Part shown: positions 1 to 8,738 of the stretch, one piece after another
How positions within the stretch are numbered: position 1 is the stretch's first letter
Layout: each line of letters starts with the position of its first letter
DNA from: Paenibacillus brasilensis
Lineage (GTDB): Bacteria; Bacillota; Bacilli; Paenibacillales; Paenibacillaceae
Assembly (NCBI RefSeq): GCF_009363115.1
Contig: NZ_CP045298.1
Coordinates: 558,001 to 622,000, forward strand
DNA length: 64,000 nt
Direction of reading: 5' to 3'
The notes under the pieces: generated by a model
Database searches by the model: none
The model's input: only the letters and a program-made list of their open reading frames with translations
What the model was told of the DNA's origin: nothing
Made by a program: the position numbers and the translations under genes

Positions 1-579
1 AATCGCGCTATGCTCTTCGGAATGGGTCTGGCCTTTATCGGCTCACTGGCCATCGGCGCGGGGGATTTTCATGTCTCGGGCCAAGCCCTGCTTGGAGATG
101 CACTGTCCTTCTTGGGTATGGTAGCCGTTTCGATCCATATGCTAATGGGTAAGCATCTACGCGAGCATTTGAGCGCTTTTGTCTATAACTTTTGGGTTTT
201 TATCATCGCAGCCACATCACTTGCGCTGTATAATGTGGTCAATGCCATACCTTTTACTGGATATGCACCACGGGAATGGGGACTGTTCCTGCTGCTCGCG
301 ATTGTACCCACACTGTTCGGACATTACCTGTTTAACTGGCTGCTCAAATACATTAACGCCACCGCGGTGTCGATGGCGGTACTCGGTGAGCCCGTTATTT
401 CTTCCCTGCTGGCTTGGGTGCTGCTCGGGGAAAGGCTATCTACCTTACAATTTGGTGCAGGCTTTTTCATCCTGTTCGGGGTATGGATTTTTATCCGATA
501 CGGAACAGATTTTAAAAAGCAAGTTGTCCACCAAAGTGAATTGCCTAACACAGAGCCCCCCCTTAAGGCCAGCTCTTAA
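1..579 (+). CDS. EamA/DMT-family transporter, C-terminal part
   Basis: The frame is open from the first base, so this is the C-terminal part of a gene that begins before the window. It encodes about 190 residues with five or so hydrophobic helices. The stretch LGEPVISSLLAWVLLGERL, followed by a glycine-rich last helix, is typical of the second EamA repeat in drug/metabolite transporters. The family is usually about 300 residues, so roughly the first third is missing. Probably an inner-membrane exporter; the substrate cannot be told. It ends 75 bp before the sulfurtransferase gene. Confidence 0.85.
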   Translation, partial: NRAMLFGMGLAFIGSLAIGAGDFHVSGQALLGDALSFLGMVAVSIHMLMGKHLREHLSAFVYNFWVFIIAATSLALYNVVNAIPFTGYAPREWGLFLLLAIVPTLFGHYLFNWLLKYINATAVSMAVLGEPVISSLLAWVLLGERLSTLQFGAGFFILFGVWIFIRYGTDFKKQVVHQSELPNTEPPLKASS

Positions 580-654
580 CTTATTTACCCCATTTTCATA
601 GACTATACTCAATGGATTAAATTCACTGTTAAATAAAGGAAGGCGGAATCCTCT

Positions 655-1518
655 ATGAAATCCATCGTATCCAAACGCTGGCTGCTGGCCCGATTATATG
701 AGCCGGACATGATCATTGCCGACTGCCGTTCCCTGCTCGGACAAGCAGGAGCGGGACGGGCTCATTTTAATGAAGACCATATTCCAGGAGCGGTTCACTT
801 CGATTTGGAAGAAGACCTCACCGCTTCTCTTGGCGAGCATGGTGGGCGCCATCCCTTACCCGATGTGGATACACTTGCCGCACGTCTGAGTCGTGCCGGA
901 ATCAACTCAGCTTCACGCATCGTTGCCTATGATGACCAAGGCGGTATGATGGCTTCCCGCTTCTGGTGGCTGCTGCGCTATCTCGGGCATGAGCAGGTAT
1001 ATGTGCTGGAAGAAGGCTACAGCGCTTGGAAGGAAGCGAAGTTCCCCGTTACGGCAGACCAGCCGATTCGCATTCCAAGTACATTCACGCCGAATGTACA
1101 GGCACAAATGCTCACAAGTATGCAAGAAGTCCAACGTGTATCCGAAGCTTCTGTTCCAGTTGGCTCCAATATCGGTTTTTCACCTATATTGGTCGACTCC
1201 AGAGAGCGGCCGCGCTACCTGGGACTGGAAGAACCCATAGATCAAGCCGCGGGGCATATCCCTGGTGCGGTGAATTTCTTCTGGAAAGAGGTCTTGGACG
1301 AAAAGGGTGCATTTAAAAATGCAGAGCAGTTGAAACAGCATTTCTCAGACCTTGATCAGAACGCTGAGATCATCGTATATTGCGGATCAGGCGTATCTGC
1401 CTGCCCGAATGTTCTAGCCTTGAAGGAGGCAGGATTTAGTAAGGTGAGACTCTATCCGGGAAGCTGGAGCGATTGGATCAGCTATGAGGAAAATCCAGTG
1501 GCGACCGGAAAGGAATAA
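655..1518 (+). CDS. sseA: Thiosulfate/3-mercaptopyruvate sulfurtransferase (two rhodanese domains)
   Basis: A 287-residue protein with two rhodanese domains. The N-terminal one (about 1-130) has no cysteine in its active-site loop (YDDQGGMMASR) and is the usual inactive copy. The C-terminal one (about 175-287) has the loop CGSGVSA with the persulfide-forming cysteine near residue 243. It would move sulfane sulfur from thiosulfate or mercaptopyruvate to a thiol acceptor in the cytoplasm. An AAGGAAGG ribosome site precedes the ATG. It converges on the next gene across a shared terminator. Confidence 0.92.
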   Translation: MKSIVSKRWLLARLYEPDMIIADCRSLLGQAGAGRAHFNEDHIPGAVHFDLEEDLTASLGEHGGRHPLPDVDTLAARLSRAGINSASRIVAYDDQGGMMASRFWWLLRYLGHEQVYVLEEGYSAWKEAKFPVTADQPIRIPSTFTPNVQAQMLTSMQEVQRVSEASVPVGSNIGFSPILVDSRERPRYLGLEEPIDQAAGHIPGAVNFFWKEVLDEKGAFKNAEQLKQHFSDLDQNAEIIVYCGSGVSACPNVLALKEAGFSKVRLYPGSWSDWISYEENPVATGKE

Positions 1519-1552
1519 TCCGTTTTTAACAGATATACAGGTCTAAAAACAG

Positions 1553-1591
1553 ACACACTGCCTTAAGCGATTTAGGCTCATGGCAGTGTGT
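1553..1591. terminator. Bidirectional Rho-independent terminator
   Basis: A perfect 10-bp stem (ACACACTGCC/GGCAGTGTGT) with a 19-nt loop lies between the convergent sulfurtransferase and YdeI-type genes. It has an A-rich left flank and a T-rich right flank, so it could serve both. Confidence 0.75.
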
Positions 1592-1608
1592 TTGGTTTCT
1601 CATCGAGT

Positions 1609-2208
1609 TTAACGATCATTTAATCCCTTTCCAGCGAGAATGTCCTGTATACATTTTTCAACCCTCGACTCCCGAGTTTTAGATTGTTTGGGCGCAGAAA
1701 AATGCATAACGTATGCTCTTTGTCGTCCCGGCGTCAATGCAGCAAAAGCAGCTTTCAAGGCAGGATTTTCATCTAACTTAGCTTGAAGTTCTTCAGGAAA
1801 TATGAGTTCTGTACTCTTTTTAAAATCCACTTTCAAACCAGCTTTTTCCACTTCAATGGCTTCGTTAATATAAGCTTTCAAGATGGTTTCCATCTCCGCG
1901 ATTTCTTCAACATTCGTGAACCGAATCTGACGCCCCGCCTGCGTGTCCTCCCCAGGTTTAATTAGAATACCATTGGGGTCTTTTAACAATGCACCTTTGA
2001 AAAACATAAGCGCACAGTGTTCTTTAAATCCCTGTATTATAGCTATGTTACTATTCTGAAACATGTAGCATGGTTTACCCCACTTCAATTCTTCAATGAG
2101 CTGACAATCGAGCATAATCGCTCTCAACTTCTCCATTTCCTCCTGCCATTTTTTCACTTTATCTAAATACACATCAACTTTAGGATTCATTTCCTCTCTA
2201 TTTGTCAT
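1609..2208 (-). CDS. YdeI/OmdA-family (DUF1801-type) protein
   Basis: About 199 residues. The N-terminal region has the DUF1801-like motif ELKWGKPCYMF and GFKEHCALMFFKGALL. The C-terminal half contains FPEELQAKLDENPALKAAFAALTPGRQRAYVMHFSAPKQSKTR (given here only as a landmark in residues about 145-190), characteristic of the YdeI family. The start was set at the ATG at 2208 because AAGGGGAG sits about 8 bases upstream; a longer frame exists to 2238. Function is not established. It is the last ordinary chromosomal gene before the cassette array. Confidence 0.8.
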   Translation of the reverse strand: MTNREEMNPKVDVYLDKVKKWQEEMEKLRAIMLDCQLIEELKWGKPCYMFQNSNIAIIQGFKEHCALMFFKGALLKDPNGILIKPGEDTQAGRQIRFTNVEEIAEMETILKAYINEAIEVEKAGLKVDFKKSTELIFPEELQAKLDENPALKAAFAALTPGRQRAYVMHFSAPKQSKTRESRVEKCIQDILAGKGLNDR

Positions 2209-2305
2209 GTTAGCTCTCCCCTTATGGTTATTGCTCATAATGTTTATGTTTATGTATATATATTTACAGAAAATCTATAAAATAGCCATCACATTGCTAT
2301 ATTTA

Positions 2306-2674
2306 TTATACGTTCACTTCATCCCATCTATAAATTACATAACCCAATTGACATATAACTAACAATAAATAAATTACGTTTATACATAGATATATTTTAA
2401 TTTTTTTCTTGTATTTATCTAAATTTACTTCTTCGTTCACTTCTCTTGTCTTTATTTTCTCACTCCAACTCATTATTCTTGAGAATTCTACCGCACCCAA
2501 TACTCCCCATAGCAATGGAAAGACTAGAAATATGGCATTTACTAGAGACAATAATATACCCATCCCTACATCATCCATTGTTCTTATTGATTTAAAACAA
2601 ATGTGCACCACTAGTGACAGACTAAATAATCCCAAGCCTATAATACTTACTATCGGTTTGTCTTGCATTCTCAT
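2306..2674 (-). CDS. Small membrane protein, unknown; probable last cassette gene
   Basis: 122 residues with two hydrophobic helices near the N-terminus (about 8-27 and 38-62) and one near the C-terminus (about 92-113), separated by a charged stretch. I do not recognise a family. GAAGGGA lies 8-9 bases before the ATG. The gene starts just left of repeat 1, whose left end (ATATAACG) would be the 5' boundary of this cassette. No repeat follows its stop, so it looks like the terminal cassette with its own attC lost. Confidence 0.6.
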   Translation of the reverse strand: MRMQDKPIVSIIGLGLFSLSLVVHICFKSIRTMDDVGMGILLSLVNAIFLVFPLLWGVLGAVEFSRIMSWSEKIKTREVNEEVNLDKYKKKIKIYLCINVIYLLLVICQLGYVIYRWDEVNV

Positions 2675-2701
2675 TTTTTTATTCCCTTCGCTTCCAATTA
2701 C

Positions 2702-2805
2702 ATATAACGATCTGTATTTACGATGTCCCAGCGCTTTAGGACTAACAGTCCGGCTGCCACATGCGGCAGTTAAGCGGTAGGATGTGTCTGCTAAATTACT
2801 TCCCC
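2702..2805 (-). repeat. attC-like site 1 (partial)
   Basis: The left end ATATAACGATCTGTATTTACG is clear apart from one change in the conserved ACGTT. It is followed by the inner arms seen in the long sites (CTGCCAC/GCGGCAG). The right outer arm ending GTTANNN is missing. Compare the complete long site at 22101-22271. Confidence 0.65.
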
Positions 2806-2812
2806 TAAATAG

Positions 2813-3343
2813 CTATCCAATCTTTTGAACAACTATATATCTTAATTCATATTCTTGTTGTTTTTCTGCATGTGTCAGATATTCTCTTATGGAACCAGTT
2901 TCTAATATATTCAAATCATTAAAATGTTTAATTAAATTTTCTTCAGTAAAGAAGTGAGCATATTTCCCTTTCTTGTATTCATATGTTCCTTCCTCAACGT
3001 TCCTACCCACACCATTATTAAAATCGCGATCAGAAAAACACGTAAAATACATCACTCCCTGTTCCTTCAAATGCATCACACAATTCTGTATCAGTTTTTT
3101 TCGGTCTTTTAACAAAAATAAATGTAATAAATCATAACAATATATGCCGTCATACCTTTTGCTTGTACGAAACTCTAACACCGATTCTTGAATAAAATTC
3201 GTTTTTAAATCCCATTCTTTTGCTAGATCTATAGCTGAACTAGATATCTCAATTCCATCAACCTCAAAATAAGAAGAGAACATCTTGGTATTTCTCCCAT
3301 ACCCAGCACCAGGAACCAAAATATTATGTGCATTATCCTTTTT
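2813..3343 (-). pseudogene. SAM-dependent methyltransferase, N-terminus missing
   Basis: The frame opens directly at methyltransferase motif I (ILVPGAGYGRN), preceded only by a few residues and a stop, so the normal 30-40 residues before motif I are absent. The rest is a class I methyltransferase of about 170 residues, with an acidic motif (DGIEIS) and YDGIYCYDLLHLFL. A TTG at 3319 could start translation but would leave motif I at the extreme N-terminus. It abuts the end of a DinB remnant, so the cassette boundary and gene start were probably deleted together. Confidence 0.65.
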
Positions 3344-3351
3344 TTAAATAC

Positions 3352-3807
3352 TCACATAGCTCTTCTTTTAAGCTCCTCAATCTGTCTTATATGATGTTGA
3401 TCATGCCAGATAAAGTCTTTTAAATATGATATTACAGTAAACTCCTCGTCAGCATATTCTTTAGTAAGCTAATCATCTTCCAAACTCTCTATACTCTGCA
3501 ATATCATGTTACGGTACTGAATAGTCATTTCAATTAATTCTTCCTTCGTTTTTGTTTTTCCAAATTCAACAGCATCCTGATTAAATTTTTCAAAATCAAG
3601 CTGTGTTAATGTCAAAGGCATATTGTTTAATATCGGATTTATGGCTGCTTCAAAAAAATATTTATCCCACAGCAATATATGACTTACGATATCGTGAACT
3701 GACCATTTACCTTCAGCAATCTTTATTTGCCAATCCATTTCACGAATCTCAGAAACAAAACATATCCATTCCTTGAACTCCTCTAGTAATCGCGACTTTT
3801 CATTCAT
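3352..3807 (-). pseudogene. DinB-family protein interrupted by an in-frame stop
   Basis: The first 112 residues (to 3472) look like a DinB/DUF664 N-terminus, with WSVHDIVSHILLWDKYF carrying a metal-ligand histidine. An in-frame TAG at 3469-3471 interrupts it. The same frame continues for 38 residues with a typical DinB C-terminus (FIWHDQHHIRQIEEL) and ends at TGA 3352-3354. One nonsense change therefore explains the break. DinB proteins are four-helix metal-dependent thiol transferases. No repeat separates it from the methyltransferase remnant on its left. Confidence 0.7.
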
Positions 3808-3846
3808 GGTTTCAGACTCCTCTTTTCAAATTTAAGTTAGTTAAAA

Positions 3847-3892
3847 TAACATATTTGTATTCATAAAACCCAAAGGGGCAGTCTGCTAGAAA
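3847..3892 (-). repeat. attC-like site 2 (left half only)
   Basis: AACATATTTGTATTCATAAA followed by ACCCAAAGGGG and GTCTGCTAGAAAT matches the left half of the common 116-bp sites. The right half is gone, and the sequence runs directly into a broken acetyltransferase gene. Confidence 0.65.
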
Positions 3893-4133
3893 TCTTTTTT
3901 ATGAATTCTCCCGATTCTTTAAGCACAATTCCTAGCTTCAATCTAAGATCCTCAACTCCCACTCCCTCTTCGACACGTCTTAAAAATTGATTATTTTCAG
4001 GTATCTCATAATTTTTCAACCAGTGAGTCTTACTTCTTAACATTCCGGCCTGGTAAAAATTCATAAATCTCCGATTGCCTTGTGAGTTCATGTATTTCAT
4101 CTAAATCTTCTAAAAGATATTCTCGAAGGATAA
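3893..4133 (-). pseudogene. GNAT acetyltransferase remnant
   Basis: Two reading frames together give an acetyltransferase N-terminus: IILREYLLEDLDEIHELT...EIYEFLPG, then after a frameshift near 4040 NYEIPENNQFL...LRLKLGIVLKESGEFI. The acetyl-CoA binding half is missing where the gene meets half-site 2. The longest single frame (79 codons) reads partly out of the repeat and is not a real protein. Decayed cassette. Confidence 0.55.
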
Positions 4134-4236
4134 TGTCTTTACATTCTATAGACAGACTAAACGTGGAATTCTCTTTTAGAGTGCATGTTGACTTTCCATT
4201 GATTGTATTGGGACTACAATGATTCGCACTGATTTG

Positions 4237-4361
4237 CTATAATGTTTCTGTGTTCGCGAGGTCTGCCGCTAGTCGGATGTTTCTGGCTAAATCCATTCCC
4301 TGAAATTCCTCCGTCAGACTAAGGGCGTTAGCCTGATGTGTTAAATTTATATTAGATGACA
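4237..4361 (-). repeat. attC-like site 3 (degenerate)
   Basis: Left end CTATAATGTTTCTGTGTTCGCG and right end GTGTTAAATTTATATTAGATG keep the outer-stem pattern with several changes. The conserved TAACG is TAATG. It follows the methyltransferase gene at 4386-5093, as an attC should. Confidence 0.6.
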
Positions 4362-4385
4362 CCTTACAGACTTCATCGTACTGAC

Positions 4386-5093
4386 TTACACTAATTTCTT
4401 AGCAACAAAGGTTATACAATCCATTGATAATTTCACGAGTTGTTTATTTCTTTCAATTTCATATTCCAGTTGCTTTACTAATCGTTTTTTAACTTCCCAT
4501 CCAATGTACTGATGCTTTAATAATTCCATCATACTTTCAGTCGAGATATTTACTTCAAACATTGGCTCTAATTGTTGTGCATCCTTCATTCTCGTCTCTT
4601 TTATATTCGTTCCAACAACAATGCAGTTGGTTCCATTTATTTTTGTTCCGATAGTCATCTCCTCAATCTTTAATTCCATTTCCCTTTCCGATCTTACATG
4701 CTCCAAAGCAGATACAGCTATTATAATGTCATACTCATCTTGTTTAATATTGAAGTTTTCAATATCAGATAATTTTGTTTCAATAAATTGTTCGACACCA
4801 TACTCCCTACTATAATCCTCCAATTTATCAATAGCAGACTTTAATAAATCCACGCAAACTATTTTTCCTTTTCTAATCTTCATGGATTCAGCTATAGGAA
4901 TACTATTTCTACCAATTCCAGCTCCTAAATCAAGCACCGATAGATTAGCGTAATCTTTATATTCAGCTAGAAGGTCCAATACCGTTTGTACCGGTCTATG
5001 TAACCAAGAACCGGACTCAAACAAATTGTAATTATCATAACAGAATTCATGATACATCTTCTCTTCTAATCTTATATTCTCTAGCTTATCCAA
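4386..5093 (-). CDS. Class I SAM-dependent methyltransferase
   Basis: 235 residues. Motif I is VLDLGAGIGRNSI (about residues 53-65), followed by IVCVDLLKSAIDKL (motif II acidic residue) and YDIIIAVSALEHV (motif IV/V). Binds S-adenosylmethionine; the acceptor is unknown. The start is TTG, preceded by GGGTGAG at short spacing, so the exact start is uncertain. It is the single gene between sites 3 and 4. Confidence 0.8.
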   Translation of the reverse strand: MDKLENIRLEEKMYHEFCYDNYNLFESGSWLHRPVQTVLDLLAEYKDYANLSVLDLGAGIGRNSIPIAESMKIRKGKIVCVDLLKSAIDKLEDYSREYGVEQFIETKLSDIENFNIKQDEYDIIIAVSALEHVRSEREMELKIEEMTIGTKINGTNCIVVGTNIKETRMKDAQQLEPMFEVNISTESMMELLKHQYIGWEVKKRLVKQLEYEIERNKQLVKLSMDCITFVAKKLV

Positions 5094-5122
5094 ATTCTCA
5101 CCCCGAGCTTTCTACATGTTTT

Positions 5123-5240
5123 ACCTACCGTCTCTGTATTCACACGAACCCAAAGGGTTGTCTGCTGAAAATCCCTCGCCGAAATCCAATCTTGGAGACT
5201 TAGCTCCATAAGGAGCCGCAGATCAAATATTATGATATAA
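5123..5240 (-). repeat. attC-like site 4 (degenerate)
   Basis: The outer stem (ACCTACCGTCTCTGTATTCA with ATCAAATATTATGATATAAG) has lost the TAACG and GTTA cores. The inner arms ACCCAAAGGGT and CTCCATAAGGAG remain. Confidence 0.65.
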
Positions 5241-5314
5241 GAAGTCCACATCTTTTTTGAGTCTAGCATTCTAATATCCGCAATTAACCAGCTAAATAAA
5301 ATGAATGTTCTGTA

Positions 5315-5869
5315 CTAACCAAACCAGAAAATCACTCTTACATCTTCGGCATCCCCTAATTTCAATAATTTTGGAATTGTTTCATTGATAAACCCCGAAC
5401 ATGTATCCATAATATTTCTATATTCCATAAATTGATCACAATAATAATTTTCATCCCATTTAAAACTAATCAAATCCTTCAATAATAGCCAACTGTGGTC
5501 ATAAAAATCATTTTTATTATCGGATGCAATTTCATTCAATTCAGGGGAAATATCCACAGGAAGACCTCTTGGCAAAGATATAAACTTTAGATTATGATCG
5601 TTCCTAGTATTCGATAGAATACTAAATAAATCATAGTTTCTATCCCCACTATAAAATTCATAAGGATCACTTGGTTTCAATTTAGCAGTCTTGTCTTCAG
5701 GATACAGATAGTAATCAGGGTTAACATTCCACTTATCAGCACTTACCCAAGTAGCAGTATCATTTAATTCTGCCTTACTCTTTTTAATTTTTCTCCATGT
5801 ACCATCAATTTGTTCATATTCATCTCTGAAGTGTCTTTTCTCTACAAAAAACCAAATATCCGTTCCCAT
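5315..5869 (-). CDS. Hypothetical protein (MGTDI-type N-terminus)
   Basis: 184 residues beginning MGTDIWFFVEKR. That opening is shared by phage-associated and bacterial proteins of unknown function that start MGTDIH. It is rich in aromatic residues, has no membrane segment and looks soluble. GGGAGG lies 6 bases before the ATG at 5869; an upstream GTG in the same frame is less likely. Single gene between sites 4 and 5; function unknown. Confidence 0.7.
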   Translation of the reverse strand: MGTDIWFFVEKRHFRDEYEQIDGTWRKIKKSKAELNDTATWVSADKWNVNPDYYLYPEDKTAKLKPSDPYEFYSGDRNYDLFSILSNTRNDHNLKFISLPRGLPVDISPELNEIASDNKNDFYDHSWLLLKDLISFKWDENYYCDQFMEYRNIMDTCSGFINETIPKLLKLGDAEDVRVIFWFG

Positions 5870-5960
5870 ATAACCTCCCACTATGTTTTTTAAATACAGC
5901 CTACTTTTAAAATCTCTGTACTATACCAAAAGAAATCTTCATATTAGGTGCATATACTAA

Positions 5961-6092
5961 TCAGGATTCATCACTGAATTCTTTAGAAAAGGTTGCTTCT
6001 GCTTCATATTGTTTTTGAGCTTCCGTTTCGTTTAATCCTCTAGACAACAAATTATTAAGAACTTCTGAAACATCACTAGGTTCTTGTCCCAA
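5961..6092 (-). pseudogene. Short orphan coding fragment
   Basis: A 43-residue frame (ending EAEATFSKEFSDES) opens at a TTG preceded by GAAGAAGG. It is amphipathic and acidic, like the tail of a larger protein whose start has been lost. It lies between a 5869-start gene and site 5 and could be a decayed cassette. Low confidence. Confidence 0.3.
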
Positions 6093-6118
6093 ACCTTCTT
6101 CTTATTTTGCCGTATTTC

Positions 6119-6204
6119 AGATAATGTTTCTGTGGTCATAACGCCCGATGCCTTCGTAGACCAAGGAAGCGAAAGCGACCACAGTGTGAATTACTTAATT
6201 TAAT
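6119..6204 (-). repeat. attC-like site 5 (degenerate, short)
   Basis: AGATAATGTTTCTGTGGTCA on the left pairs poorly with GTGTGAATTACTTAATTTA on the right. Inner GAAGCGAAAGC and the GACCAAGG landmark are present. Confidence 0.55.
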
Positions 6205-6210
6205 CTCCCT

Positions 6211-6624
6211 TTAGGGCTCTACTCGAACTAGCACCTCTTCCATAGTCATTTCTGGGGTAATAATTATCGTTTTGTTTAGTTTTCGACTTAGGTTTTTTAG
6301 GAAGTTCATGAGTAAATCTACTTTTTTCTCTGAGTCTATCTGTATTGGTGAAATATCAAATTCAATAACGCTTCCTTCATAAAAATGCTCACAGATATCA
6401 ATTTCACTATATTCAATAGTTATCCCAATACTTGCTTCTTTTTTAATTTTTAACAATTCAGCAATATCCCTAATTCTTGTTATTAGTCCATCTATAGTCA
6501 CTCGATAATTAATCCCAACATCCTCCAAATAATCAAAAATTAAAGCCCATACTTGAATGTCTGTATTCAATACATAAATATCCCTTAGACTTCCATCATT
6601 AAAGAATACTTCATCGTAATTCAT
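6211..6624 (-). CDS. Hypothetical cassette protein
   Basis: 137 residues, acidic, starting MNYDEVFFNDGSLRDIYVL. The alternating hydrophobic pattern in TIDGLITRIRDIAELL and IGITIEYSEIDI suggests a small alpha/beta protein. AGGAGAC precedes the ATG. No family recognised. Its stop is 7 bases from degenerate site 5, and half-site 6 lies upstream. Confidence 0.7.
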   Translation of the reverse strand: MNYDEVFFNDGSLRDIYVLNTDIQVWALIFDYLEDVGINYRVTIDGLITRIRDIAELLKIKKEASIGITIEYSEIDICEHFYEGSVIEFDISPIQIDSEKKVDLLMNFLKNLSRKLNKTIIITPEMTMEEVLVRVEP

Positions 6625-6650
6625 GCAAGTCTCCTAACATTCCTCATTTC

Positions 6651-6680
6651 ACCTAACGTTCTTGTATCTACGAGCCTTCA
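6651..6680 (-). repeat. attC-like site 6 (left end only)
   Basis: ACCTAACGTTCTTGTATCTACG is an intact left end with the classic CCTAACGTT core. The remaining inner arms and right end are deleted, and the next gene's stop follows within about 25 bases. Confidence 0.55.
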
Positions 6681-6705
6681 CTATCTATTAGCTTCTAATT
6701 TTCAT

Positions 6706-7317
6706 TCATTCTATCGCTCGTATCCAACTCATCTCCTCAATGTTTAATAAATCTTTAAACTCTTCTACTAACTGATGCTCAGATTCTAATTGTGTATAGT
6801 AATTATTATTCAAAATACCGTCTAATTGTTTTATTTGTTCATTATCCAGTTCAAAAAATCTAAATGTTTTTAGATTGCAATTTGTAAACTGTTTTGCTAT
6901 TTTTTCATTGTATTCATTAGATCTCAGAACTTCTTCAATTAATTCAATTCTGATTTTGTCCCCTCTAGGATCGACATATAAAAATTCAATGTGATCTTCC
7001 TCTGGATATCTTTCTTCTGCAAGCTTAATAATTGAAGTATCTAATAACACATATGATATATGAAGACTTGCTATCTCCTGTGAATTGTAAACCACACGGT
7101 ATCCCCAACAGTGATCTTCAAAATTATAAAAATATAAGACTGGGATTTTTTCTGAAATTTGAAATAGACTTTCCGGAATTTCTTCACTTTCTTCTGTATC
7201 TTTGGTTACAAAAACAAACCATTTGTCATTTAAATTCTCCGCGTATATAGGATCATGCTCAAGAATTGCCTCTTTATATTTCAATAGTGATAAGCTTCCT
7301 GAAGTCAATTCACTCAT
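6706..7317 (-). CDS. Hypothetical cassette protein
   Basis: 203 residues from the ATG at 7317, chosen because AAAGGAG lies about 9 bases upstream; the frame extends to 7347. Soluble and acidic, with KWFVFVTKDTEESEEIPESLF and the landmark FYNFEDHCWGYRVVY. No family recognised. It follows the 7347-7928 gene within 30 bases, and the two share one cassette, so they are probably co-transcribed. Confidence 0.7.
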   Translation of the reverse strand: MSELTSGSLSLLKYKEAILEHDPIYAENLNDKWFVFVTKDTEESEEIPESLFQISEKIPVLYFYNFEDHCWGYRVVYNSQEIASLHISYVLLDTSIIKLAEERYPEEDHIEFLYVDPRGDKIRIELIEEVLRSNEYNEKIAKQFTNCNLKTFRFFELDNEQIKQLDGILNNNYYTQLESEHQLVEEFKDLLNIEEMSWIRAIE

Positions 7318-7346
7318 TGTTTTGGCTCCTTTATAGTCATATTTCA

Positions 7347-7928
7347 CTAATACTCTTCAAATTTATATTTTGTTAATTTATTTAATTCGATTACTTGTTT
7401 TTTATTAAAATAGCCCACTAGGCAGCCTTGACCTAAAATTGAAATATACAATTTCATGGATTGCTTAGTCTTTATTAACTCATTAAATTTCTTGAATATC
7501 TCCATATCCAACCAATCATCATATACTTTCATTTCCCATCTTATAAGTTCATTCTTATACTCAAAAGAGACCCATGCAGTATTATTCTGAATATCTACGT
7601 AATCCGTTATCTTGTTTAAATTAAGTTTTGTCATACTTTCTAATCGCATTATTACTCTTGCATAGTCTCCATGGTCCTCAATACATTCAGCATCCAAATA
7701 CCAAATTTCATCAGATACATTTATAAATTCATCATTCACTTCAACTTCTCCACCTAAAGTAAGTAGTAGCAAGTTGTAGGGATCTTCTTCATATTCACTT
7801 CTTGAAATTTCTTCTAAAAGTAACTCTTTCTTTAACTCTGCTCTCATGAAGATGCCCACTTCAGAAAGCTGGTTTAGTTGATCTTCAAATATTGTTTTTT
7901 TCTTAAATAAACCAAACAGCTTTAACAC
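7347..7928 (-). CDS. Hypothetical cassette protein
   Basis: 193 residues, start GTG at 7928 with purine-rich AAAGAGG immediately upstream. It begins MLKLFGLFKKK and contains LLLLTLGGEVEVNDEF and VYDDWLDMEIFKKFNELI. No membrane segment. Not recognised. First gene of a two-gene cassette with 6706-7317, unusual in this array where most cassettes hold one gene. Confidence 0.65.
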   Translation of the reverse strand: MLKLFGLFKKKTIFEDQLNQLSEVGIFMRAELKKELLLEEISRSEYEEDPYNLLLLTLGGEVEVNDEFINVSDEIWYLDAECIEDHGDYARVIMRLESMTKLNLNKITDYVDIQNNTAWVSFEYKNELIRWEMKVYDDWLDMEIFKKFNELIKTKQSMKLYISILGQGCLVGYFNKKQVIELNKLTKYKFEEY

Positions 7929-7955
7929 CCTCTTTTTATAGTTTGCATCACTTTC

Positions 7956-8068
7956 CTATAACGTTCTTGTATTTCATCTCCCATAGGCTGTCTACTGAAA
8001 TTCCCCTTCGTAATTCATCCCGCAGACCTTGGTTCCAATGCAATTTTAGCTTGAGTATTATGTTAAAT
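7956..8068 (-). repeat. attC-like site 7
   Basis: Both ends are present: CTATAACGTTCTTGTATTTC and GCTTGAGTATTATGTTAAAT. The inner GTCTAC/GCAGAC arm is partly preserved and the other two arms are worn. Confidence 0.75.
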
Positions 8069-8081
8069 GTTGTTGGCGCTG

Positions 8082-8612
8082 TCATCGAATTAACTTACCA
8101 AGTTCTTCCCTAATTTTATAATTCAAACCATTATGCTTCAATAAATCTCTTATCAAATCTTTATCTACAATTTCTTTATGTGCTTGTAAGTAACCTAAAA
8201 TTAAATTCGATTTCTCTTCTCTGCTCATTAAATAATAGGCTACATACCAGATTTCAGGACTTGATATCTTTATTCCATCCCATTCTCTATGTGGAATGCA
8301 CAATGTAGGCAGTTGAACTACTTCTCCTTCAGTGTAAAAAGCAAATCCCCCCATTATATCTATTTTTAATGAAGTAATTTGTATTCTGTATTTACTTGCA
8401 AAAGGGTAATCTCCACTATTCAATTCTATCCAATCATATCCATCTATAGCTTTAAGCAATATGTCTTTTGGACATTCAACCATGATATCCCAATCATTCA
8501 CTACATCTGTTAAGTTCAAATAATATAACAATCCACTTCCACCAAGTGTATAAGTTAATTTATTCTCTTCAAATCTTCTGATAATTGGTAAAATTTATTG
8601 AGGATCTATCAT
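8082..8612 (-). pseudogene. Nucleotidyltransferase-like protein with early in-frame stop
   Basis: From a strong GGGAGG site and ATG at 8612 the frame reads MIDPQ, then TAA (8595-8597), then ILPIIRRFEENKLTYTLGGSGLLYYLNLTDVVNDWDIMVE. The GGSG...DWDI pattern resembles nucleotidyltransferase-fold proteins of the AbiEii/MNT type. The remaining 170 codons are intact to 8082. A downstream TTG or the ATG at 8531 could still give a shortened product that lacks the GGSG loop. A CAA-to-TAA change is the simplest explanation. Confidence 0.65.
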
Positions 8613-8649
8613 GGTTCTCCCTCCTAATAAGGTGCTCAAATAGCTAAAC

Positions 8650-8720
8650 TTCCTCTTCAATATCCAACTCGCAGGCCAAGATTCCGAATGAGAAGCAGCT
8701 TGAATATGATGCTATGCGGT
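8650..8720 (-). repeat. attC-like site 8 (right half only)
   Basis: CTCGCAGGCCAAG and GCTTGAATATGATGCTATGCG match the right half of the 116-bp sites, with GTTA changed to GCTA. The left half is missing. Confidence 0.6.
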
Positions 8721-8738
8721 TCCTCTGCTCTCTCCAAA

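Noticed and set aside
3861..4100. 79-codon frame as a protein
   Set aside because: Its end reads through half-site 2, and another frame shows it is part of a broken acetyltransferase.
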